Shown: in pieces, positions 56,210 through 64,000 of the stretch | How the letters are laid out: each line of letters opens with the position of its first letter | Position numbering within the stretch: the stretch's first letter is position 1 | Translations under genes and position numbers: made by a program | The notes under the pieces: model-generated | Told to the model about the DNA's origin: nothing | Database searches by the model: none | The model's input: only the letters and a program-made list of their open reading frames with translations | NCBI RefSeq assembly: GCF_032854445.1 | Contig: NC_088296.1 | Coordinates: 2,379,246-2,443,245 of the forward strand | DNA from: Liolophura sinensis | Lineage: Eukaryota; Mollusca; Polyplacophora; Chitonida; Chitonidae | Length of the DNA: 64,000 bases | Reading direction: 5' to 3'

Positions 56210-58677
56210 ATTCCAGGCTGCCCCAACAACAGATATCAACTTCACAGAAGTTAAACAATACAAATTTTAGTACTTGCAGAGAGAAGTCATCAGGGTTGAA
56301 CATCACTATGAAATCTGCGGATCATCCGAAGTCTTCAAGTTCAGAACTGGTACTTGAGATAGGGATGGAGAATCTAGGTAGTGGGATGTTTGTTACTGGA
56401 TCTATAGGGAGTAACATGGTTTCATTTCTTGTGGACACCGGTTCTTGTGTCACAATAATTTCGAGTCAAGTCTATAGCAGTATTCCGGAGATAGAAGGAC
56501 CGAAATTGGTACCCACTGACCTGAGATTACAAGGTGCAGATCATAAGCCACTGAAGGTGCTCGGGATGTGTCAACTAGATATTAGGATTTTATCCAGTCC
56601 CACATACATAGATGTTATCATTGCTGATGTTATGTGTGAGGGAATAATAGGGATGAACTTCTTGACTAAATTTGATTGTGAAATTCACCCGAGAAGGAGG
56701 TGCATTACCTGTGAAGGACAGCAGCTTTTATGCTCTAGGTTGTCAGATGTAACTAGTTGTTGTCGGCTGGTTATTGATAAAACTGTTACTGTTTCTCCTG
56801 GTCAACAGATTGTCATTTCCACAAAACCATTCAAGGATCAGAAGTTAGTGGGAAAATGGGCAATATGTGAACCGCTACAGAAAATTTCCAAGAAAACAAA
56901 TTTATTAGTTGGGAGGACATTGGTGGACACTGAGACAGAGAAAATTCCAGTGTCAATTATAAATTTGGGCGTGGAAATGGAAACTATATACAAAGGTACA
57001 ACAATAGCCGAACTGAGTCCAGTGATAAACATTAACCAGGTATTAACTCAAGAGAACTTTAAGCAACAGAGTGATGAAGAAATACACACTGTACACACCA
57101 TACATGTAAACGATAATAGCACTGAAGACATTCCTGAACATGTGACAAACTTGTTCGAGGAAAGTACAAAACATATGAAGCTTGAAGACAAGATGAAAGT
57201 GAAGTCACTACTCCTGGCCTATGCAGACATCTTTGCTAAGTCTGATGCAGATTTGGGTAGAGCAAAGGGAATCAAACACAGTATTAATACAGGAGAGGCA
57301 TTACCTTTACGTCAACCAGCTCGTAGACTGCCAATGCAGAAACAAGATGAAGCAGATAAACAGATACAGGACATGCTGGAAAGAGGAATAATTGAAAGAT
57401 CCTCCAGTCCTTGGGCATCACCAATTGTCCTTGTCACCAAGAAAGATGGGACTTTGCGTTTCTGTATTGACTTTCGACGCCTCAACCAAGTAACAGTGAA
57501 GGATGCTTATCCTTTACCCAGAATTGATGATTCATTAGATTCATTACACGGAGCCACATGTTTCTCTACGCTTGATCTTGCAAGTGGATACTGGCAGGTT
57601 GAGTTAGACGATGAGGCTAAACTGAAAACAGCATTTATAACTAGAAGTGGGTTATGGCAGTTTAAAGTTATGCCGTTTCGTTTATGCAATGGACCATCCA
57701 CGTTCGAACGTCTGATGGAACTGGTACTGGCAGGGTATCAATGGGAAATATGTCTGATCTATATTGATGACATCATTGTATTTGGTAAAACTTTTGATGA
57801 AGCTATCACCAATCTACGGAAGGTGTTCCAACGTCTCAAAGAGGCGGGACTCAAACTTCAACCAAAGAAGTGTCACCTGTTTCAACATGAAGTAAATTAT
57901 TTGGGTCATATCATTTCTGCTAAGGGTGTTTCCACAGAACCACAGAAAGTTCAAGCAATAAAGGATTGGCCCACACCAACTACAGTTACTGAAGTCAGGA
58001 GTTTCTTGGGTCTAGCCTCCTACTACAGACGTTTCATCCAAAATTTTGCGACCATTTCCAAACCACTCCACAAATTAACAGAAAATAATAAAGAATTTAT
58101 TTGGTCTGAAGGCTGTGAAACTTCATTTCGGGTTTTACAACAAAAGTTGTGCAGTGCACCCATACTCGCATTTCCCAGTTCTCACGGAGACTTTATACTT
58201 GATACAGACGCTAGTAATTTTGGGATAGGTGCAGTGATATCCCAAATACAAGATGACCAAGAAAAAGTTATTGCATATGCCAGCAGAGCGCTAAGCAAAT
58301 CAGAGAGGAATTATTGTGTCACCCGTCGAGAATTATTAGCTGTTGTTACTTTTGTGAAATATTTCCAACACTACTTGTATGGTCGTCATTTTACAGTCAG
58401 AACAGATCACAGTGCATTACGTTGGATGATGAATTTCAAGGAACCAGAAGGACAGTTGGCTAGATGGTTGGGGTTACTCAGCACCTATGACTTTGAAATC
58501 GTTCATCGTCCTGGTAACCGTCATGGTAATGCTGATGCTTTATCCAGAATTCCATGTAACTGGTGTGATAAGCACGGATACCCAGTTGCATCTGTGAATG
58601 TTGTTGAACAAGTTTCAGGGTCAGCAGCTACTCCAGTAGATGTTGAAGTTCAAACAGAGCATTCCGGGGCAGTTTGA
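56128..58677 (+). CDS. pol: pol: protease, reverse transcriptase, RNase H
   Basis: Open frame of 849 codons in the -1 frame relative to gag and overlapping its last 82 bases; expression is most likely by -1 frameshifting, not by its own ATG. Protease: LVDTGS with the catalytic DTG at residues 103-105. Reverse transcriptase: WASPIVLVTKKDGTLRFCID, YPLPRIDD, FSTLDLASGYWQV and the catalytic YIDD at 545-548. RNase H: DTDASNFGIGAV from 692 and ERNYCVTRRELLAVV, RTDHSALRW, NADALSR. One oddity: the normally conserved G of the MPFGL motif is R518 (CGT at 57679-57681). The frame ends in TGA at 58675-58677, while the integrase continues in the same frame beyond it, so the TGA is a premature stop. Confidence 0.9.
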   Translation: MSSEQRETSTLLGKRGTTDPEGRGPVVNSRLPQQQISTSQKLNNTNFSTCREKSSGLNITMKSADHPKSSSSELVLEIGMENLGSGMFVTGSIGSNMVSFLVDTGSCVTIISSQVYSSIPEIEGPKLVPTDLRLQGADHKPLKVLGMCQLDIRILSSPTYIDVIIADVMCEGIIGMNFLTKFDCEIHPRRRCITCEGQQLLCSRLSDVTSCCRLVIDKTVTVSPGQQIVISTKPFKDQKLVGKWAICEPLQKISKKTNLLVGRTLVDTETEKIPVSIINLGVEMETIYKGTTIAELSPVININQVLTQENFKQQSDEEIHTVHTIHVNDNSTEDIPEHVTNLFEESTKHMKLEDKMKVKSLLLAYADIFAKSDADLGRAKGIKHSINTGEALPLRQPARRLPMQKQDEADKQIQDMLERGIIERSSSPWASPIVLVTKKDGTLRFCIDFRRLNQVTVKDAYPLPRIDDSLDSLHGATCFSTLDLASGYWQVELDDEAKLKTAFITRSGLWQFKVMPFRLCNGPSTFERLMELVLAGYQWEICLIYIDDIIVFGKTFDEAITNLRKVFQRLKEAGLKLQPKKCHLFQHEVNYLGHIISAKGVSTEPQKVQAIKDWPTPTTVTEVRSFLGLASYYRRFIQNFATISKPLHKLTENNKEFIWSEGCETSFRVLQQKLCSAPILAFPSSHGDFILDTDASNFGIGAVISQIQDDQEKVIAYASRALSKSERNYCVTRRELLAVVTFVKYFQHYLYGRHFTVRTDHSALRWMMNFKEPEGQLARWLGLLSTYDFEIVHRPGNRHGNADALSRIPCNWCDKHGYPVASVNVVEQVSGSAATPVDVEVQTEHSGAV
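56164..56170 (+). promoter_or_regulatory. -1 ribosomal frameshift site GGGAAAA
   Basis: The heptamer has the form X XXY YYZ in the gag reading phase (G GGA AAA), lies in the gag-pol overlap 13 codons before the gag stop, and a slip of -1 enters the pol frame exactly. A downstream RNA structure was not evaluated. Confidence 0.6.
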
Positions 58678-60163
58678 ATTGTGGTAACAAAGATTAAATG
58701 GATTCCAAAGAATTGGATGTACAAGCAGCAGAAACAAAGGCGGTATAAGGCCCGTCCAAAGCGCACCCATGTTACAGCAGTAATAACACGAAAACAAAGT
58801 AAACTGAAATCCAACAGAGAACCCAACGAGGTAGAATTACCCACATCTTTGCAGACAACGAATCGGACATCAGCAGAGAACAGGTGGTCAAATGAAAATC
58901 TTGCTACTCTGCAGCGAAGCGACAGTAATCTGAAATGGATAATAAAAGCGAAAGAAGAAAATCAAGAACAACCTAATTGGACAACAGTCTTTGATCAAAG
59001 TAGAACAACCATGTATTATTGGGCACAATGGGACAGGCTAGTACTAATCAGTGGAGTTCTACATCGCAGGTGGGAAACAGAAGATGGACTAAACTGGCAC
59101 TACCAGATAGTTCTTCCAGCGGAACTGAGAAAAGAAGTTTTCCATGAATTACATGCTTCTAAAACAGCAGGTCATTTAGGCTGTGGAAAAACTATCCCTA
59201 AAGTAAGACAACGATATCATTGGTATGGCTGGAGTAAAGATATTCGACTGTGGTGCAAACAATGCGACAAATGTAATTCGAGGAAATCTTCAGGAGGGAA
59301 ATCAAAGGCAAACTTGAGACAGTATATAGTGGGAGTTCCAATGGAGCGAGTAGCAATGGATGTACTGGGTCCATTACCAAAGACCAAGAAGGGAAATCAG
59401 TATATACTGGTAATACAAGATTACTTCACCAAATGGGTAGAGGCCTATGCAATTAGAAACCAGGAAGCTGAAACTATTGCAGATAAACTAGTGAAGGAAT
59501 TTATTTTTCAATCCAGTATAATTCAAGAGGTATGTCATCTACTTGGAATACAGAAGACCAGTACTACGCCATCCTCAATCCAACGGAATGGTTGAACGCT
59601 TTAATCGAACCTTAGAAGATCGACTGGCTATGATGATAGACAAGGACCAACGTAACTGGGACGAGCAACTGCCTTTTGCACTGATGTCTTACAGATCATC
59701 ACTTCATGACGTAACACAGCAATCTCCAACTATGATGATGTTAGGACGAGAAATAAACTTACCTCTAGATTTGATCACAGGCAGACCAACACAGATGCCA
59801 GCAATAGAGGGAACAGACTATGCTGTTGAACTGCGTGAGCGCATGGAAATCGCACATGAAAGGGCTCGACAGGTTCAACGGAGAAGTGTTGAGCGTCAGA
59901 AGCGGAATTATAACGTCGGCAATAAAGGGAAGACTTTTAAAATAGGCGATGCTGTTTGGCTGTACGATAGTGCACGTCACAAAAAGCTATCTCCAAAGTT
60001 GGCATGTCGTTGGACTGGACCATATCAGGTTATTGGTAAACTTGATGATACAGTATACCGGGTCCAACAACATCCCAAAGCTAAGAAGAAACTAGTCCAC
60101 TATGATCGACTGAAACTGTATGAGGGAACCACTTATAAACCGTGGACTGTTGAGACAGATTAA
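58678..60163 (+). pseudogene. pol integrase, disrupted
   Basis: Continues in the pol frame after the TGA. The HHCC zinc-binding part is present (HELHASKTAGHLG, WCKQCDKC), and so is the first catalytic Asp region (MERVAMDVLGPLP, YFTKWVEAYAI). Just after KEFIFQ (about 59510) the stretch that normally carries the second catalytic Asp is missing. Near 59570 a small deletion shifts the frame by +1. The rest reads in the new frame: the NGMVERFNRTLEDR segment with the catalytic Glu, then a GPY/F module (WTGPYQVIG) and the end at 60163. The integrase is inactive as it stands. Confidence 0.9.
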
Positions 60164-60768
60164 GTGTGACCTCACAAATGAGCCCGCAGGAACACCAATA
60201 TCAACGATCACCACCCCAAGGGAGGGGGGAGAACCGCATTACGCGCATGTACACCATCTGAAAACCACCACCTATGAGGGAGGTAAGGTGACCACGGTCA
60301 AGGAGGAGATTATCAAGTCGCCGGTGGCATTCTGCTGTGTGCTGTGTGGGAACAGAAGAATCCTTGAAGAGTGAACATTTTCGGACACAAAATCGAAATT
60401 TCATTATTAGTTCTTACCCTATTCATATTAAAGTTTAGAATTGTAGTTACATAATCCATACCCATGGTTGTATATAGAGACAAGGGTCTAGTCAGGACAG
60501 ATACATGAACTATGAACATTATTTGAACATTTCAGGTTACCAAGGACTGTTGAGATACAGTTTATCTAGAACTGATAATTGTGAGTTTCAGTACTAATGT
60601 ATCTTGTTCCACAATTATATACATATGGTTTATGATTATGATACTGATACAGTATTTTTGACAGGTGATAATAACTCACCTGTTACCATGTGCGATGTCC
60701 TTTCCATGATGTATTTTGTCTCTAATACTGCAGTGCTCGGGACGAGCATTATTTGTAGGAGGGGGTGA
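60164..60768 (+). other. element 3' untranslated region and polypurine tract
   Basis: No envelope or other ORF of note; an 84-codon frame at 60120-60374 has no motif. AGGAGGGGG at 60757-60765, three bases before the 3' LTR, is the polypurine tract candidate. Confidence 0.7.
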
Positions 60769-62815
60769 TGTGGCGATTTTGCTAGAGACAGTATATTATT
60801 TCATATAATTGCATGGGAGGTTAGGGGTTAATTTTCTGCCTTGTCCATAACGTAGACACAGGTTTTACCAGTAGAATGTAAATTTTTATGGGTTAGACAT
60901 ATCCTCAAATTAAATTAGAATTTTTGTGGAATATTTTGAAATATATATATGTTTTTTTTGTAACATATAGAGACAGGATATTTGTGGACTCATGAGAGCA
61001 AGTTGTTTTTGGCGCCTTAATATAACTTTTGAAGGACACAGTTTCCGTGCACCCCTGTCCCTTCCAACGTAAGAATTTTAACACTTGATGACTTAATTAG
61101 AACACCATATTTCACGTATAATACACTGACATGTTGAAGGAGTTTCTCTCCAAGCTTGGTGATCGGATATTGTTTGGCTAGGTTGCTAACAACATTTTTT
61201 TTTAGCGACCTTAAGTTTGGCGAAACATCCGCCATTGTTAATATTTTGAAGTGACAAATTCGAGTAGCGTTTCCATTACTTTTGGACATATTCTTGCTGT
61301 AACAAACCACGTACAGCATCTTTCCAGTTAAAAACAACATTAGTACTCACTGACTGTGGCATGATTTTGGCATAAAACATCCTTTATACCAAGTTTAAGA
61401 CACTAAATCATTTTTGTGGTTGTTGTTGTTGTTTCGCCGCGCACGATCGTCGTTCGCGGTGAACTGCCGCTAGACGAGGTTGTCTACTTTACGACATCCT
61501 TTAGTGTTAAACTCATATTGAAGAGTTTCAAAAGGGGCATTAACTTGTATTTGCGAAAGTAAATAGTTTCACTCCACAGGCTCATCTCCTTTCTACCTAC
61601 AAGTTATTGTTCATCTTTCCATTATTAAGAAAAAGAAAGAAAAATGTGCCATGACATTAGATACGCATGTACATGTATAGTATTTCTATACACAGATGTT
61701 GTTACTTTGGTATTAGCCAATCAGTGCTCTGAGTACCATCCTTGGTACTCATGAATATTTATGAGCGTAGACTATAAATACCGGGCAAATTCCCACTTTT
61801 AGTCCCAGATGATCTCGGACCACCGTCGTGTTAACATCTAAATTTCCACCTAGTTAGCTTTCTAAGGCAGGTATTTTACATGTATATAAGCAGTGTGAAG
61901 TGGTAGCTAGATAAGTTGTCAGCACTGAAGTGGGATTTCAGCTTTAGAGCATACCTAGAGACAGTGGGACTGCTAGTTCCAAACTGTGACACAAGTGTTC
62001 CCAGGCTGTGGGACTGACTTTCCCAGGCTGTGAGACTGATATTCCCAACCATGATTGAGACAGTATATCTCAATAGTTTGTCACTGGGATTTTCTGGACC
62101 AAAATTTTATAATTCCCAAGTATGAGCTGAAACATTTATACTGGGAGAATTTGTGCATAAGTGCCCCTGAGCAATCGTGGGACTGGGATTCCCAGTTTCA
62201 GCACAGTGAGACACCGAGTCCCAGAATTTGAAACTCGTTTTCCCAAGTTATTACTGGACCAATTCTGGAACTGTTACTCCCAGAGAAGACCTGAAAGTAT
62301 TATTTACGGATAATGTCCCCACACATGGCTGACATATTGTCTATATGACACCAGTAGGACATACCACTATCACAGCAGTACTAGGTTTAATACCTCCCTG
62401 AGATATCCCTAACACAGTTATCTGAACCATCTGAAGTACAGATGTTGTGCTTGTACACAGTACTGACACTTTTACCTATATATATATCAACATACTCCTG
62501 TCACTCTATTTTAATAAAACTGTTGCTGCTGTTTGTTGAACTTTAAAAATCGGACTTTTCTTGGTTATTCGAAGTTCAGAGCTAACTAGTGGTTTTCCCA
62601 AACATACTACTGAATGACACGGACTGACCGAGCTGACATTCAAAAGAATCCATAGTAGCGAACGTCTCCAGCAGTATACAGATATTGTTCCAGAGTTCGA
62701 CACTGGGTGATTCACGCTACCAATATTGTGCTTTCCCCTGTAGTAAATGGTGTGATTTGGAACTGGGATATCTGTATCGTTAAGAAGATATATACATAAA
62801 AACAAAATCGCTACA
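60769..62815 (+). repeat. 3' LTR (2,047 bp)
   Basis: The same length as the 5' LTR (offset 7,644) and, by eye, one base different (C62324). It carries the same promoter, polyadenylation signal, motif run and antisense ORF. Confidence 0.95.
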
Positions 62816-62819
62816 CCAT
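62816..62819. repeat. target-site duplication, right (CCAT)
   Basis: Matches 53121-53124. Confidence 0.7.
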
Positions 62820-62875
62820 CCTAGCCAGAACGAGCCATTTTGCGCACAGGGGCGTATGTATCCGTCAGCTGTGGG

Positions 62876-62881
62876 TATAAA
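62876..62881 (+). promoter_or_regulatory. possible TATA box with initiator
   Basis: TATAAA is followed about 35 bases later by an initiator-like TCAGTC (near 62914). A short ORF starts at 62969. The site lies 60 bp beyond the Ty3/gypsy insertion. Confidence 0.35.
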
Positions 62882-62968
62882 CGCTGTACTCGTTTTCATC
62901 GTTATGTGCGCCTATCAGTCAGGAGTTTCACAGGGCATTTTAAATACATCAAAATACTTTCATTTCTG

Positions 62969-63061
62969 ATGGTGAACAAGGTTGAGTCGGTGTTTGTCCT
63001 TCTTTTCTTCTATGTACTGCTGCGCCTTCAGACCCATGGTTGTATTCGGTGCGGATTATAA
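62969..63061 (+). CDS. small ORF resembling a signal peptide
   Basis: Thirty codons: MVNKVESVFVLLFFYVLLRL, then QTHGCIRCGL and a stop. A short charged start, a hydrophobic core of about 12 residues and a polar end fit a secretion signal. No convincing donor before the stop was found, so it could be a very small peptide, a first exon with an unrecognised donor, or chance. Confidence 0.25.
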   Translation: MVNKVESVFVLLFFYVLLRLQTHGCIRCGL

Positions 63062-63497
63062 TCGCGCAATGTCAGTATAGGGAGAGGTGTTTACGCAATT
63101 CTGTACAAAACGTCAGCGTACATGTGCCACACAGGAGGAAGCGCTGTCAATGTTTTGTACAGAATACTTTGTGGTTATACAGTGACACTGTGTCATTTAT
63201 GCGCGCTGATCTATGCTCAACGAACTGCTGGATGACCTACATGTGTGTCTGTATAACGCTCGATATTTCAGACTTACAGAACTGGTAATTTCGGTATTAC
63301 GCAGATCGCCTCGTACTGTAACGACCCATAGTCCCACAGGAGAAACATTAAGGCGTGTTGTGCCCATAGGAAAGCTGTATTTCATAGAGAACGGAATATA
63401 CTGGGTACAGCTTTATTCATAATGGTATGTACATGTAGAATTATGTGTTAACGGCTTAGATGTAAGAGGACAGACCCGTAACGTCATCTCTGACAGG
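63062..63497. other. intergenic, nothing recognised
   Basis: Short overlapping ORFs on both strands without motifs. Confidence 0.4.
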
Positions 63498-63692
63498 TTA
63501 TTTATTTATTTATTTGATTGGTGTTTACGCCGTCTCAAGAAAACCGGGCTAAGCCTAAAGGAAATACACGACGATCCATAGGTTGCTGGGAGACCTTTTC
63601 CACGTACTGCTGGGGACAAAGCCCGCATTGGTGAGAGGCTCCTGGGTCATTACGCTGCACTAGCGCGCTAACCAACTGAGCCACGGAGGCCC
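63498..63692 (-). mobile_element. SINE copy with internal deletion
   Basis: Starts tatttatttatttatttgat then tggtgtttacgccgt, lacks the cttatacgacggcgg part, and ends in a well-kept head (ggtgagaggctcctgggtca, cgctaaccaactgagccacg, gaggccc). Confidence 0.85.
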
Positions 63693-64000
63693 CTTTCTCT
63701 GGCAGGTTGTACTGAAGCTGTGTGTTAGCTCCACAGTGTGAACAGGCAGGGACTATACACGGACACCCTAACCACTGTGCCGTGTTTTCTACACTTTCGG
63801 GTTTTGACTTTGGAGTCAGAGCTCTAACGCAGCCTAGCATTTAGCAACCCTGCAGTCCTGGTTAGCTCAGAAACTTCACACGTTCCATCTAACGAAGGTT
63901 TCCAACGGCTGGTGTCCGTTACTGAGTTAAACATTGACATTACTAAATATATTTCCTCTCTTTCAAAATGTTCAAATTATGATGCTATTCAATATTATTT
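63693..64000. other. intergenic, nothing recognised
   Basis: No feature was identified up to the window end. Confidence 0.4.

Larger units (their letters stand above)
53125..62815 (+). mobile_element. Ty3/gypsy LTR retrotransposon, complete length, 9,691 bp
   Basis: Two 2,047-bp LTRs in direct orientation begin TGTGGCG and end GCTACA. Inside are a primer-binding site candidate, gag with one zinc knuckle, pol in the order protease, reverse transcriptase, RNase H, integrase, and a purine-rich tract before the 3' LTR. That domain order defines Ty3/gypsy. There is no envelope-like ORF and no chromodomain was recognised after the GPY/F module. The LTRs differ by one substitution seen by eye (T54680 versus C62324), so the insertion is young. 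Pol carries a stop, a deletion and a frameshift, so this copy cannot integrate on its own. The clade was not determined. Confidence 0.95.

Noticed and set aside
60120-60374. Envelope or extra ORF of the Ty3/gypsy element
   Set aside because: 84 codons, no ATG-led signal peptide or membrane segment, overlaps the end of pol and is rich in low-complexity residues.

Overview
This window reads as animal nuclear DNA, most likely from a mollusc or another lophotrochozoan. It is gene-poor and AT-leaning, with coding exons bounded by GT-AG splice signals. It holds many copies of one tRNA-derived SINE (A box, B box and a tail of the 'tttacgccgtactcaagaatatttcactta' type, read here in two pieces), plus a Penelope-like element, a Ty3/gypsy LTR element, and several minisatellites and satellites. 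The taxon call rests on the general look of the repeats and not on a search.

Layout. From 1 to 7 kb there is intergenic sequence, SINE copies and a 4.5 kb array of a 36-bp minisatellite (about 2.1-6.7 kb) with a higher-order period near 0.95 kb. From 7 to 14 kb the minus strand carries exons that fit one membrane-receptor-like gene: a calcium-binding EGF-like exon (13.24 kb, phase-1 donor), a transmembrane exon (9.62-9.70 kb, phase 1 in and phase 2 out) and a terminal exon (7.33-7.89 kb, phase 2 in) starting with four arginines and followed by a polyadenylation signal. From 14 to 24.5 kb there is intergenic or intronic DNA with SINEs, minisatellites and one further possible exon.

From 24.8 to 51.3 kb the window is a patchwork of low-copy duplicated blocks. 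Its core is a gene family whose protein has a ParB/sulfiredoxin-like segment (motif DNRRLWVFRQ) and a C-terminal membrane anchor. One copy is intact (46.25-46.95 kb, minus strand) and at least five are broken. A 3.6 kb array of a 53-bp satellite (34.4-38.0 kb) sits directly against one broken copy. A single satellite-unit remnant sits at the same junction of another broken copy (48.4 kb). Two 26-bp minisatellites (43.3 and 50.2 kb) occupy equivalent places in duplicated blocks. A truncated Penelope-like reverse transcriptase lies at 27.0-28.0 kb.

From 53.1 to 62.8 kb lies a complete-length Ty3/gypsy element (9,691 bp) with 2,047-bp LTRs that differ by one base seen by eye. It has a short target duplication, a primer-binding site, gag, and pol in the -1 frame with an in-phase slippery heptamer. 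Its pol is damaged: a TGA after RNase H, then an integrase that has lost the stretch carrying its second catalytic Asp and has a frameshift. The last 1.2 kb holds a possible promoter with a small signal-peptide-like ORF and one more SINE.

The most interesting parts are the anchored ParB/sulfiredoxin-like family and its decay within a duplicated, satellite-bearing locus; the reconstructable minus-strand receptor gene; and the young but integrase-defective Ty3/gypsy copy with unusual LTR content.
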